Source: Stenotrophomonas indicatrix | GTDB lineage: Bacteria > Pseudomonadota > Gammaproteobacteria > Xanthomonadales > Xanthomonadaceae | NCBI RefSeq assembly: GCF_002750975.1 | Contig: NZ_PEJS01000001.1 | Location: 1,116,001-1,180,000, forward strand | Direction of reading: 5' to 3' | DNA length: 64,000 bases | Shown: positions 38,272 to 47,198 of the stretch, in pieces | Layout of the letters: each line of letters opens with the position of its first letter | Numbering within the stretch: the first letter of the stretch is position 1 | Translations under genes and position numbers: made by a program | Notes under the pieces: model-generated | The model's database searches: none | Seen by the model: only the letters and a program-made list of their open reading frames with translations | Told to the model about the DNA's origin: nothing

Positions 38272-40497
38272 TCAGAGTTTCCAGCGCAGCGTCACGCTGA
38301 CGTTGCGGGGTTCGCCCCAGTACACGCCCTGGTAGAAGCCGACGTTGTTGTAGTACTTCTTGTCCAGCAGGTTGCTGATGTTGAGCTGGGCGCTGAAGTT
38401 CTCGTTGAAGCGGTAGCCACCGGCCAGGTTCAGCAGGTAGAACGCGTCCTGGGTGATGCGCGCACTTTCGGTGCGGCCGGTGGTCAGGTAGTCGGCCGTC
38501 GGCTTGGTGCTGTTGTTCCAGATGCGGCTCTGCCAGGTCACGCCACCGCCCAGCCAGAAGCGGCCTTCGATGCCGCCCGGCCGCCAGCTGGTGTTGAGGC
38601 GGAAGGTTTCCTGCGGGGTGGTGGTCCGTTGCAGCACACCCGCGGCGTTGCGGATCCGGGTACGGGCGAAACCGGCCGAGATGTTCCACTGCTCGCCGAT
38701 GCTGCCCTGGGTTTCCAGTTCCCAACCCTTCACCTTGTTGCCCTTGCCGGTCGAGCGATAGGCCTGGCCGCCATCGGGCAGCGAGTTCAGCGGCACCGAA
38801 TCATCGATCTCGGCCACGTTGTCCTGCTTGCCTTCAAACACGGCGGCCGAGGCGTTCAGCAGGCCACCGAAGAATTCAGCCTTGACGCCCGCTTCGTACA
38901 TGTCGCCGACCACCGGCTCAAGGTAGTTGCCGTTGCGGTCGCGGTAGTTCTGCGGCTTGAAGATGTCGGTGTAGCTGACATAACCGCTGAACATCGAATT
39001 GAAGTCGTAGACCAGGCCGGCATACGGGGTCAGCGTGTCGTCGGGCTTGTAGCCGGTGCGGGTGGTGCGGTTGCGGTTGCCGTTGGTGTCGTAGCCGTAG
39101 CCCCACTGGCGGGTTTCCCAGCTGCCATAGCGGGCGCCGACCACGGCCAGCAGCGGGTCGGCCAGGCGCAGGCGCGCGGCGATGTAGGCGGCGCGCTGGC
39201 GCAGCTCGTTTTCCGAGGAAAGACGGCCGTAGCGTGTTACCGGCAGGACCGGCACCTTGCCGGTCCAGTTGCGCCAGTCGGGAACCTGCATGTAGCCCGG
39301 TGCGCTGGTGTCGAAGCTGGTCGCTTCGGATTCGCCCTTGCGCACGGACTGGCCCAGCCCGAACACCAGTTCATGTTCACGGCCGAACAGCTGGAAGGGG
39401 CCGCCGACGTTGACGTCGAACACGTCCATCGTGCTGTGTTCGTTGAAGTGCGAGACGTAGGCGGTGACGCCGGTGCCGTCCGCGCGCGGGTAGCCGGCTG
39501 CGCCGTACCAGACGCTGCCATCGGTATCACGCACGGCATGGCTGACGTTGCCCTTCAGCGACCAGCCGCTGCCCAGCTGCTGTTCGAGGCGGGCGAAGGT
39601 GGTCTTTTCAATGATCGGCCATTCGCTCCACGACGCCGACAGATTGGTCGAGCGCGGCAGGTTTGCCGGGTTGCCGTCAGCACCCCAGTAAGGCACCACG
39701 CCCCAGGTCACGCCCGTGGTGTGCGGTGACTGGTATTCATAGCCCAGCTCGAACAGGGTGCTGTCGGTCAGGTCGGCCTGGACGATGCCGTAGAACACGT
39801 CCTTGTCGAGCTTGTAGACATCGCGGAACGAATCGCTCTGCTGCTTGGCCGCGACCACGCGTGCGCGGATGCGCCCGTCCCACGCCACGGGACCGCCCAG
39901 GTCGGCTTCCAGGCGCTGGTTGCCCCAGCGCCCCACGGTCAGGTTGCTGCTCATCTGGAAGGTGTCGGTGGGGCGCTTGCGCACCATGCTGATGGTGCCG
40001 GACGGATCACCGGCGCCCGTGGTCAGGCCGGTGGCGCCGCGGATCACTTCGATGCGTTCGTAGATGACGTTGTCGGTGTTGGTCTTGATCGACCCACCGA
40101 AGGTGTTGAGCATCCCGTCGATCTGGAAGTTCTCGATCGTGTAGCCACGCGAAACATAGCTGATGCGCTCGCTGTCGGTGACCGACACGCTGACGCCGGT
40201 GACCTGGCCCATCACGTCGGACAACGAGAACAACCCCATGTCATCCAGCCGTTGCCGGGTGATGACGGTGACCGACTGCGGCGTCTCGCGCAGCGACAGA
40301 TCCAGCTTGGTCGCGCTGCGGGTGTTCTTCACCGTGTAGCCGTTTGCGATCTCGCCGTCAGCGGTCACCTTCACCGTGTCCAGCGTGCGCGCATCGGCAG
40401 CGAGCGGTGCATCGGCGTGGGCCAGCGGAGCGATCATCACAGCGGTCAGGGCCAGGGCCAGCAGGGTTGGGCGGGGAGTAATCAGGGGAGAAGCCAT
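38272..40497 (-). CDS. TonB-dependent siderophore receptor
   Basis: A 741-residue outer-membrane receptor. It has a signal peptide (LLALALTAVMIAPLAHA), a plug domain (~50-160: LRETPQSVTVITRQRLDDMGLFSLSDVMGQVTGVSV, then YVSRGYTIENFQIDG and the conserved ERIEVIRGATGLTTGAGDPSGTI) and a ~580-residue beta-barrel with motifs KPQNYRDRNGNYLEPVVGDMYEAGVKAEF and LSGAY-like strands near the end. TETPQSVTVIT-type plugs belong to the FhuE/FpvA/FcuA ferric-siderophore group, not to vitamin B12 or sugar receptors. The siderophore is not deducible. ATG 40497 has GGAA eight bases upstream. A candidate Fur box lies ~210 bp upstream. First gene of the receptor-DUF3649-PepSY-DUF3325 operon. Confidence 0.95.
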   Translation of the reverse strand: MASPLITPRPTLLALALTAVMIAPLAHADAPLAADARTLDTVKVTADGEIANGYTVKNTRSATKLDLSLRETPQSVTVITRQRLDDMGLFSLSDVMGQVTGVSVSVTDSERISYVSRGYTIENFQIDGMLNTFGGSIKTNTDNVIYERIEVIRGATGLTTGAGDPSGTISMVRKRPTDTFQMSSNLTVGRWGNQRLEADLGGPVAWDGRIRARVVAAKQQSDSFRDVYKLDKDVFYGIVQADLTDSTLFELGYEYQSPHTTGVTWGVVPYWGADGNPANLPRSTNLSASWSEWPIIEKTTFARLEQQLGSGWSLKGNVSHAVRDTDGSVWYGAAGYPRADGTGVTAYVSHFNEHSTMDVFDVNVGGPFQLFGREHELVFGLGQSVRKGESEATSFDTSAPGYMQVPDWRNWTGKVPVLPVTRYGRLSSENELRQRAAYIAARLRLADPLLAVVGARYGSWETRQWGYGYDTNGNRNRTTRTGYKPDDTLTPYAGLVYDFNSMFSGYVSYTDIFKPQNYRDRNGNYLEPVVGDMYEAGVKAEFFGGLLNASAAVFEGKQDNVAEIDDSVPLNSLPDGGQAYRSTGKGNKVKGWELETQGSIGEQWNISAGFARTRIRNAAGVLQRTTTPQETFRLNTSWRPGGIEGRFWLGGGVTWQSRIWNNSTKPTADYLTTGRTESARITQDAFYLLNLAGGYRFNENFSAQLNISNLLDKKYYNNVGFYQGVYWGEPRNVSVTLRWKL

Positions 40498-40708
40498 CGG
40501 TGCGATTCCATGCAGGACAAAAAACAGGCGATGGCAAACGCACCCATGGCAGCCATGCGCTCCGCGCACGTCACCCAGCGTGATTCCCATCGACGGCGCG
40601 CCACCTGCGGCAGGCAGGCGACCCAGTGGTCGGGGGATGTACACGGGCGAAGGGGCGGGTGGGCGCGTGCTTCCGTGCCCCGCTTGGCTAAGCGTACAAC
40701 CGATCAGT

Positions 40709-40729
40709 AAATGATAGGCATTCGCATTT
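40709..40729 (-). promoter_or_regulatory. Candidate Fur box upstream of the siderophore receptor
   Basis: AAATGATAGGCATTCGCATTT is an imperfect palindrome (AAATG...CATTT) resembling the Fur consensus GATAATGATAATCATTATC, in a locally AT-rich patch. It is ~210 bp before the receptor ATG, which implies a long leader. Gene function supports the call. Confidence 0.6.
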
Positions 40730-40802
40730 CGTTAAGCAAGTGTGACAGCCCCATTCGTCCCCCGAACATGTGGATCCAGGCAGATCGAGGGAAACGGTCG
40801 AA

Positions 40803-40904
40803 GGCGGGGCGCTGTGGGTTTGCGGGGTGTGAGCCGCATGGATGCGGCGACCAAGCCCCCAGGGATGGGTACACGGCGGCCCCGCAAACCCACAGCGCCC
40901 TGCC
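40803..40904. repeat. ~103-bp palindromic element, copy B (non-SMAG family)
   Basis: Arms near 40803-40827 and 40880-40904 are complementary (GGGCGCTGTGGGTTTGCGGGG on the left). The core holds a GCCGCATGGATGCGGC hairpin and AAGCCCCCAGGGATGGGT, as in copy A (15255-15358), but the arm sequence is different. The rest of the 40498-40985 spacer holds the Fur box and no gene. Confidence 0.75.
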
Positions 40905-40985
40905 ATCCCGCAGGAAACCAGCTGTGGCTGTTGCTCTGGCTCCGGCCTCTGCGGGTGCCGGGCGCAGCCCGGCCGGGAACGCCCC

Positions 40986-42272
40986 TCAGAACCGGAACAG
41001 CACCGTAGCCGCATGCAGCAGCAGCCCGATCAGCCCACCCACCAGGGTGCCGTTGAAGCGGATGAACTGCAGGTCGCGGCCCACGCTCAGTTCCAGCTGC
41101 TCGACCAGATGACGTTCGTCCCAGCTCTTCACCGTCTGCGCGATATGGGTGGTGACGCCCTCGCGCAGGCGCCCGGTGAGCCGCTGCGCGCCTTCCAGCA
41201 GGTGCTGGTTCAATGCCTCGCGCAACGCCGGGTCCGATTGCAGGCTGTCACCCAGCGAGGCCAGGCTGCGCTGCAGATGACCGACCAGTGCCGAATCCTC
41301 GCGCTGCAGATCGCCGCGCAGGCTGGCATGGATGCGCGACCACAGGCCCTGCACGTAGTCCTGCAGGGCAGGGTGGTCGATCATTTCCTGCTTGAGCTGC
41401 TCGATGCGCTCGGCCAGTGCCGGGTCTTCGCGCAGGCGCTGTACGTAGTTGCCCAGCCATTGTTCGTAGTCCTGGCGCAGAGGGTGCTGCGGCTCGGCCA
41501 GCACCTGCTGCAGCTCCTCAAGCACCGCGCGCGCCAGGCGTTCGGCAAGGCTGTCGCCGATCTCATCGATCGGCTTGACCCAGTTCACCGTGCTCGACAG
41601 CGTCGGCCATTCGCGCTGGATGTAGCGCACGATCAGCTGCGAGGCGCGTTCCTTCACTTCCGGCTGCTCCAGCCAACGCCCCAGCCGTTGCAGGCCTTCG
41701 TCCAGCACGCGCTGGTGGCGGCCGTCGGCGGTCAGCAGGCCCAGCAGTTCGCCGGCGGTGGCTGCGGCGTTCCACTGCCGCAGCTGCTGCACCACGAAGC
41801 TGTGCAGCTGCCGCCGCACCGCCGCTTCATCGAAGAAGTCCAGCGCCTGCAGCGCCCAGCCACGGGCCATGTCGGCCAGCATCCGTGAACGCGCGGGATC
41901 GGCCAGCCAGCTGCCGAGGCGGCTGGCTGGATCGAATACCTGCAGCTTGGCCAGCAGCACCGTCGGTTCCAGGAACTGGTCGCGCACGAACAGGGCCAGG
42001 CTGTCGCCGATGCGTTCCTTGCTGCGCGGAATGATCGCCGTATGCGGAATCGGCAGGCCCATCGGCCGCCGGAACAGGGCAACCACCGCGAACCAATCGG
42101 CGAGCGCGCCAACCGCGGCGGCCTCGCAGAAGGCCGAGACCCAGGCCCAGATGCCACGCTCGCCCTGCCAGTGGCTGACCGCGAAACCGGCCAGCATCAG
42201 CAGCAGCAGGCCAAGGGCGAGGGTTTTCAGGCGCCGCAGCTGGGCGCGGCGCGGATCGATGGCAGACGTCAT
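40986..42272 (-). CDS. DUF445 (YjiN-like) membrane-anchored protein
   Basis: A 428-residue protein with one N-terminal TM helix (TLALGLLLLMLAGFAVSHW, ~16-34), the DUF445 signature WVSAFCEAAAVGALADWFAVVALFRRPMGLPIPHTAIIPRSKERIGDSLALFVRDQFL (~43-100), a long amphipathic helical body and a C-terminal hydrophobic segment (FNGTLVGGLIGLLLHAATVLF). This layout fits an inner-membrane protein with a large helical domain between two anchors. The family is widespread but has no established function. ATG 42272. It is transcribed away from a SMAG pair and has no operon partner. Confidence 0.88.
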   Translation of the reverse strand: MTSAIDPRRAQLRRLKTLALGLLLLMLAGFAVSHWQGERGIWAWVSAFCEAAAVGALADWFAVVALFRRPMGLPIPHTAIIPRSKERIGDSLALFVRDQFLEPTVLLAKLQVFDPASRLGSWLADPARSRMLADMARGWALQALDFFDEAAVRRQLHSFVVQQLRQWNAAATAGELLGLLTADGRHQRVLDEGLQRLGRWLEQPEVKERASQLIVRYIQREWPTLSSTVNWVKPIDEIGDSLAERLARAVLEELQQVLAEPQHPLRQDYEQWLGNYVQRLREDPALAERIEQLKQEMIDHPALQDYVQGLWSRIHASLRGDLQREDSALVGHLQRSLASLGDSLQSDPALREALNQHLLEGAQRLTGRLREGVTTHIAQTVKSWDERHLVEQLELSVGRDLQFIRFNGTLVGGLIGLLLHAATVLFRF

Positions 42273-42306
42273 GCCCGAAGTCTACCCGCAGGCCGGTGAG
42301 TACCCG

Positions 42307-42381
42307 GTAGTGCCGGCCGCTGGCCGGCAACCCATGGACGTTGGAAGCACCTTGCAGCTGCCGGCCAGCGGCCGGCACTAC
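42307..42381. repeat. Inverted pair of SMAG repeats
   Basis: Direct GTAG-TGCCGGCC-GC-TGGCCGGCA (42307-42330) faces an inverted copy (42358-42381) across 27 bp in the gap between the DUF445 start and the ParB-like stop. Both arms are the TGCCGGCC subtype and could pair into one cruciform. Confidence 0.9.
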
Positions 42382-42391
42382 CGGGGGATGC

Positions 42392-43276
42392 TCAGAGCGT
42401 TTCCAGCTGCCTGCGCAGGTGAGCCAGCTGTGCGCGCAGGGTGTCGTTCTCGCGGGTCAGGGCAACCACGCGGCGGCGCAGCGCCGGGGCATCCTCGCCA
42501 AGCTGCTCCAGCGCGGCCAGCACCTCGGCATCGCGGCTGGCGATCTCATCCTCGTTGGCCTCTTCGAAGTCCATTTCCGCCGACTCCGGTTCAGGCTTCG
42601 GCGCACGCGGCTTGCGCTTGGACTCACGCACGCGCTTTGCAGCCTGCTTCAGTTCATCCTTGCCACCGGCAGCCGCCGCGCGCTGCTCTTCTTCCGGCAG
42701 GTCGGCCACGGCGGCGGCGGCGCTGATCGAGATCATGCCGGCCTTCACGGCTTCCACCACCTCGGCCGCAGCCTGGGCGTGGATGCGCTCGATCATGCCT
42801 ACCTGGCTGGTGCTCAGCTTGGCTTCGCGGGCCAGTTCGGCGCGGCTGATCTTCGGCGCCGGTTCCCACGGCGGGCTGTCTTCGCCGGCCTCGTCGGCAG
42901 GCTCGGCGGTGCCGTCGCTTTCGCGCTGCAGCTGCGCCTGTTCGACCTGCTTGCGCGCGGACAGGATGTCGCGCTTGCGCAGAGCCAGCACGCCGCGCTG
43001 GAAATCGGAAACGCTGCGCCGGCCCAGGTGCTGCTCGATCATCCACAGGTGCACGTCTTCCATGCTCTGGAAGCGGGTGTTCTGCACGGTGTTGAACGGC
43101 AGTCCATGCTTCTGGCAGATGCCGAAGCGGTTGTGTCCATCCACCAGCACGTCGCCCCACAGTACCAGCGCATCGCGGCAGCCTTCGGCGAGGATGCTGC
43201 GCTCCAGCGCCTCGTGTTCGTCGGCGGTGAGCGGGTCGATGTAGGCCTTGAGTTCTTCTTTGACGACGATGTTCAT
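42392..43276 (-). CDS. ParB-N-domain protein (orphan ParB-like)
   Basis: A 294-residue cytoplasmic protein with an N-terminal ParB/Srx-like fold (~10-95): IDPLTADEHEALERSILAEGCRDALVLWGDVLVDGHNRFGICQKHGLPF, where DGHNRF is the GxxR-type nucleotide-binding loop. A helix-turn-helix-like segment (SRAELAREAKLSTSQVGMIERI, ~145-166) and an Ala-rich helix follow, then a basic stretch (KRVRESKRKPRAPKPEP) and a C-terminal coiled coil (ALRRRVVALTRENDTLRAQLAHLRRQLETL). No parA is adjacent, so chromosome partitioning is unlikely; a DNA-binding or CTP-switch regulator is more plausible. ATG 43276 is chosen over GTG 43282. Confidence 0.8.
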   Translation of the reverse strand: MNIVVKEELKAYIDPLTADEHEALERSILAEGCRDALVLWGDVLVDGHNRFGICQKHGLPFNTVQNTRFQSMEDVHLWMIEQHLGRRSVSDFQRGVLALRKRDILSARKQVEQAQLQRESDGTAEPADEAGEDSPPWEPAPKISRAELAREAKLSTSQVGMIERIHAQAAAEVVEAVKAGMISISAAAAVADLPEEEQRAAAAGGKDELKQAAKRVRESKRKPRAPKPEPESAEMDFEEANEDEIASRDAEVLAALEQLGEDAPALRRRVVALTRENDTLRAQLAHLRRQLETL

Positions 43277-43339
43277 GGGCACGGCAACAGGCAGGAGCGG
43301 AACCGCCCATTGTACCTGCTCGCCAGCACCGCCCTGGCC

Positions 43340-44692
43340 TCAGGCGGTGGCCCGGATCATCTCGCCCAGGGTCCCGGTGATCCGGTCGATCTGTGCCTTG
43401 TCCACGATCAGCGGCGGTGACAGCGCGATGATGTCGCCGGTGCAGCGCACCAGCAGGCGCCCGTCGTGGAAGCAGCGGCGGAACACCTCGTAGCCACGGC
43501 TGCCGGGGGCATCCTTGCGCGGTGCCAGCTCCACCGCACCGACCAGGCCGAAGTTGCGGATGTCGATCACGTTCGGCAACCCCTGCAGGGCGTGCAGGCG
43601 CTCCTGCCAGTATTCGCCCAGCTCGATCGCGCGCTCGAACAACCGTTCCTCGGCGTAGATGTCCAGCGTGGCCAACGCCGCCGCGCAGGCCAAGGGGTGG
43701 CCCGAATACGTATAGCCATGGAACAGCTCGATGGCCTGTGGCGGACCCTGCATGAAGCTGGCATGCACGCTGTCGCCGACCAGCACGCCTCCCAGCGGCA
43801 CCGCGCCGTTGCTGGCGCCCTTGGCGAAGGTCAACAGGTCCGGAGTGACCCCGAAACGCTGTGCGGCGAACGCCATGCCAACCCGGCCGAAGCCGGTGAT
43901 GACCTCATCGAACACCAGCAGGATGCCGTGCTGGTCGCAGATCTCGCGCAGTCGTTGCAGATAGCCCGGCGCCGGCAGGATCACCCCGGCCGAGCCGGCG
44001 ATGGGTTCAACGAACACCGCGGCAATGGTGGACGGATCGTGCAGGGCGATCAGCCGTTCCAGATCGTCGGCCAGCTCGGCGCCCTGGCGTGGCAGGCCCT
44101 TGCTGAACGCATTGCGTGACAGGTCCAGGGTATGCCGCAGGTAGTCCACGCCGCCGAGCTGCAGGCCGAACTGGCGGCGGTTGTTGGGCAGCCCGCCCAG
44201 TGCCATGCCGCCGAAGCCGACCCCGTGGTAGGCCTTCTCGCGGCTGATGAAGCGCGTGCGCTGTCCCTCGCCGCGCAGGCGGTGGTGGGCCAGCACGATC
44301 TTCATCGCTGAATCCACTGCCTCCGAACCCGAGCTGGTGAAGAACACGTGGTTCAACCCGGCCGGGGCCAGTGCCGCCAGCCGCTGCGCCAGGGCGAAGG
44401 CCGGCGGCGAACCCATCTGGAAGGCCGGCGAGTAATCGAGGGTGGCGGCCTGCTCGGCGATCGCGTCGACGATGCGTCGGCGGGCGTGCCCTGCATTGCA
44501 GCACCACAGGCCAGCGGTGCCATCGAGGATGGCGCGCCCATCGACGTCCTCGTAGTGCATGCCCTCGGCACGTACCAGCATGCGCGGCGCGCCCTTGTAC
44601 TGGCGGTTGGCAGTGAACGGCATCCAGTACGCGTCCAGTGAATCGGGGCGCTGGGTGGCCAGGTCGTGCAGGTCGCTTGCAGGGGTTTTCAT
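43340..44692 (-). CDS. Omega-amino acid--pyruvate aminotransferase (class III, BauA-like)
   Basis: A 450-residue PLP enzyme. LDAYWMPFTANRQYKGAPRMLVRAEGMHYEDVDGRAILDGTAGLWCCNAGHARRRI at the start and HVFFTSSGSEAVDSAMK (PLP phosphate-binding) are typical of beta-alanine/omega-amino acid:pyruvate transaminases. The PLP Asp lies in LLVFDEVITGFGR, and the Schiff-base Lys in FAKGASNGAVPLGG. Likely substrates are beta-alanine, GABA, putrescine or aminopropionaldehyde-type amines with pyruvate as acceptor. It is divergent from a puuC-type aldehyde dehydrogenase, and a putrescine cluster lies 10 kb away, which favours a role in polyamine catabolism. ATG 44692. Confidence 0.9.
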   Translation of the reverse strand: MKTPASDLHDLATQRPDSLDAYWMPFTANRQYKGAPRMLVRAEGMHYEDVDGRAILDGTAGLWCCNAGHARRRIVDAIAEQAATLDYSPAFQMGSPPAFALAQRLAALAPAGLNHVFFTSSGSEAVDSAMKIVLAHHRLRGEGQRTRFISREKAYHGVGFGGMALGGLPNNRRQFGLQLGGVDYLRHTLDLSRNAFSKGLPRQGAELADDLERLIALHDPSTIAAVFVEPIAGSAGVILPAPGYLQRLREICDQHGILLVFDEVITGFGRVGMAFAAQRFGVTPDLLTFAKGASNGAVPLGGVLVGDSVHASFMQGPPQAIELFHGYTYSGHPLACAAALATLDIYAEERLFERAIELGEYWQERLHALQGLPNVIDIRNFGLVGAVELAPRKDAPGSRGYEVFRRCFHDGRLLVRCTGDIIALSPPLIVDKAQIDRITGTLGEMIRATA

Positions 44693-44751
44693 GCCGGCTC
44701 CGTCGGGTCCGATGGTTGCGACTCTAGCGCAGCCGCGTCACGGTTCTGTCG

Positions 44752-44817
44752 GCAGGCATGGCCCGGCGCTACCGTTCGGGCCTCGACCTTGTGGCAGCGC
44801 CGGGCCATGCCCGGCGA
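44752..44817. repeat. Inverted SMAG pair between the aminotransferase and puuC
   Basis: An inverted copy (44752-44772, ending GGCGCTAC) faces a direct copy (44793-44817) that reads GCAG where GTAG is usual. They fill the divergent promoter region and could affect both genes. Confidence 0.85.
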
Positions 44818-44894
44818 GCGCGCAGCGCGGTCGATCACGGTGGGGTCGCGGCCGCGCCGGTATAAACAAGGATCGTTGATTGCTGGAGCGACCC

Positions 44895-46391
44895 ATGGCC
44901 GACTTCCCCGACCGCAGCCACTGGCAGACCCTGCGCAGCCGCGTGGCGATTCCTGCGCAAGCGTTCATCGATGGCCGCTACGTGGATGCCGCCAGCGGCG
45001 CGCGCTTTGATTGCATCAGCCCGATCGACGGGCGTGTACTGGGTGCGGTGGCCGACTGTGATGCACAGGACGTCGAGCGTGCGGTGGCCTCGGCGCGCTG
45101 CGCGTTCGAGGCAGGCCACTGGTCGCAGGCCAGCCCCGCCCATCGCAAGCGCGTGCTGCTGGCGCTGGCCGCGCTGGTGGAGACGCACGCCGATGAGCTG
45201 GCCCTGCTGGAAACGCTGGACATGGGCAAGCCGATCCGCGATGCGCGTCGCATCGATCTGCCCGGCGTGGTGCGCTGCCTGACCTGGACCGCTGAAGCGG
45301 TGGACAAGCTGTACGGTGAAATCGCCCCCACCGGTCCGCGCGAGCTGGGCCTGGTCACGCGCGAGGCCGCAGGCGTGGTGGCGGCCATCGTGCCGTGGAA
45401 TTTTCCGCTGCTGATGGCGTGCTGGAAGATCGCGCCGGCATTGGCGATGGGAAATTCAGTAGTGCTGAAACCCTCCGAGCGCTCGCCACTGAGTGCGTTG
45501 CGGCTGGCCGCACTGGCGGCCGAAGCGGGATTGCCGGACGGCGTGCTCAACGTGTTGCCCGGTCACGGCTCACGCGTGGGCGAGCCGCTGGCCCTGCACA
45601 TGGACGTGGACGTGCTGGCCTTCACCGGCTCCACCGCTACCGGCGCCAGGCTGCTCGAATACGCGGGGCGCTCCAACCTCAAGCGGGTCTGGCTGGAATG
45701 CGGTGGCAAGAGCCCACACGTGGTGTTCGCCGACGCGCCGGACCTGGATGCGGCCGCCAAGGGCGTGGCGCAGGGCATCTTCTTCAACCAGGGCGAAGTC
45801 TGCACCGCCGGTTCGCGGTTGCTGGTGCAGCGTTCGATCCGCGATGACTTCGTGCACCAGGTGATCGCCTACGGCCAACGCATGCAGCCCCGCCATCCGC
45901 TGGAGGCCGATGCACCGATGGGCGCGCTGGTCGATGCCGCGCACGTGGACAAGGTACTGGCCGATATCGCCCGGGCCGAAGCCGATGGCGCGCGCCTGCT
46001 GCTGGGCGGCCAGAGGGCCGAAGTGGAGGCGGGCGGTTGCTATGTGCAGCCGACGGTGTTCGACCAGGTACGCCCGGAACAGGCATTGGCCCGCGAGGAA
46101 GTGTTCGGCCCGGTGCTGGCGGTGCTCGGCTTCGATGACGAAGCCGAGGCCGTGCGCTTGGCCAACGACAGTCGCTATGGACTGGCCGCCGGCCTGTGGA
46201 CGCGGGATCTTGGACGCGCCCATCGCGTAGCCCGCCAACTGCGCGCGGGCAGCGTGTGGGTGAACGGCTGGGACGGCGGTGACATGACGGCACCGTTCGG
46301 TGGCTACAAGCAGTCCGGCAACGGCCGCGACAAGTCGCTGCACGCCTTCGACAAGTACAGCGAGATCAAGGCCACCTGGATCCAGCTGTAG
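44895..46391 (+). CDS. puuC: Gamma-glutamyl-gamma-aminobutyraldehyde dehydrogenase (PuuC-type)
   Basis: A 498-residue NAD(P)-dependent aldehyde dehydrogenase. AAIVPWNFPLLMACWKIAPALAMGNSVVLKPSE is the cofactor-binding motif, VWLECGGKSPHVVF carries the general-base Glu, FFNQGEVCTAGSRLLVQ carries the catalytic Cys, and PFGGYKQSGNGRDKSLHAFDKYSEIKATWIQL is the PuuC/AldA-type C-terminus. In the Puu pathway it oxidises gamma-glutamyl-gamma-aminobutyraldehyde to gamma-glutamyl-GABA. ATG 44895 has GGAG seven bases upstream. The assignment to the Puu pathway rests on similarity and on puuB, puuD and puuA 8 kb downstream; it may also accept other omega-amino aldehydes. Confidence 0.9.
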   Translation: MADFPDRSHWQTLRSRVAIPAQAFIDGRYVDAASGARFDCISPIDGRVLGAVADCDAQDVERAVASARCAFEAGHWSQASPAHRKRVLLALAALVETHADELALLETLDMGKPIRDARRIDLPGVVRCLTWTAEAVDKLYGEIAPTGPRELGLVTREAAGVVAAIVPWNFPLLMACWKIAPALAMGNSVVLKPSERSPLSALRLAALAAEAGLPDGVLNVLPGHGSRVGEPLALHMDVDVLAFTGSTATGARLLEYAGRSNLKRVWLECGGKSPHVVFADAPDLDAAAKGVAQGIFFNQGEVCTAGSRLLVQRSIRDDFVHQVIAYGQRMQPRHPLEADAPMGALVDAAHVDKVLADIARAEADGARLLLGGQRAEVEAGGCYVQPTVFDQVRPEQALAREEVFGPVLAVLGFDDEAEAVRLANDSRYGLAAGLWTRDLGRAHRVARQLRAGSVWVNGWDGGDMTAPFGGYKQSGNGRDKSLHAFDKYSEIKATWIQL

Positions 46392-46397
46392 ACCGCG

Positions 46398-47066
46398 CTA
46401 CCGGCAGCTTGCACTGACCTGCAGCACCGCCTCGCGCAGCAACTGCCGGTCCACTTCCTCCACTGCGTTCTGGAAGTAGTGCATGTCCTGCTGGCCCAGC
46501 GTGCACGGGTCAACCATGTAGTCCGGTGGCCAGGTGCCGAGCATCTGGGCAACACCCTGCAGGATCTGCTCGGGCGTCATTTGCCGGTGGATCCGGAAAG
46601 GTGGGCGATGGGGCGCGAACGCCGCATGCACCTCACGGCGGCCGATCAGCTTTGCGGCCACACCCTCGGCAGTGATGCCATCGCCACCATCGATGCTGCC
46701 AGCCGGCAGCCTCAGATTCAGTGGTTGGTTGCGCGCAGCCGCGCTGCGTTGCCGATCGACATGCGCTGAGCGCTGCTTGGCCTGCGCAGTAGGAAGCGCG
46801 GGGGCGTGCGGAACCTGGTGCGGCGCAGCCGCCGGCCGTGATGCATCGACAACCAGACGGCTCATCGGCGGCGCTTCCGGCGGCAGCCAACGCAGGCTGA
46901 TCCGCGAATTGTCGTGTGCGATCAAGGCGATGCGCCCCGCATGCAACAGCCACCACAGCATCAGCAGATGCACCAGCAGCACCACCAGCCATGCAGCCAG
47001 GCGAGGCAGCAGCGGGGAATCGGAGCACGACTGCGGGGCGGCAGAACCCATCGGTGAAGCATCCAT
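46398..47066 (-). CDS. Hypothetical single-pass membrane protein
   Basis: A 222-residue protein with no recognised family. One strongly hydrophobic helix (LAAWLVVLLVHLLMLWWLLHAG, ~24-45) follows a short N-terminus, placing the remainder in the periplasm. The middle is Pro/Ala/Gln-rich (SRPAAAPHQVPHAPALPTAQAKQR), as in a linker, and the C-terminal ~90 residues (ITAEGVAAKLIGRREVHAAFAPH...VEEVDRQLLREAVLQVSASCR) look folded. The layout recalls TonB-like or envelope-spanning proteins, but no TonB C-terminal motif is seen. It converges on puuC with a six-base gap and is divergent from the MFS gene. ATG 47066. Confidence 0.7.
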   Translation of the reverse strand: MDASPMGSAAPQSCSDSPLLPRLAAWLVVLLVHLLMLWWLLHAGRIALIAHDNSRISLRWLPPEAPPMSRLVVDASRPAAAPHQVPHAPALPTAQAKQRSAHVDRQRSAAARNQPLNLRLPAGSIDGGDGITAEGVAAKLIGRREVHAAFAPHRPPFRIHRQMTPEQILQGVAQMLGTWPPDYMVDPCTLGQQDMHYFQNAVEEVDRQLLREAVLQVSASCR

Positions 47067-47198
47067 GCAGGGACCGGTGGTGCAGCGTAGCGGCCCCCGG
47101 GAAAGAATTCGTTGGCGTCGGTGTCGCCTGAAACCATTGCCCCGGCGGGGCGGCCAAGCGTGGCAGAATCGGTCGATCCGCCGTTACCCGCCTTGCCG

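Noticed and set aside
40711..41112. 133-codon plus-strand frame over the Fur region and palindromic element
   Set aside because: It is a translation of the repeat and of the antisense of the DUF445 gene; the same peptide pattern appears at the other repeat copy.
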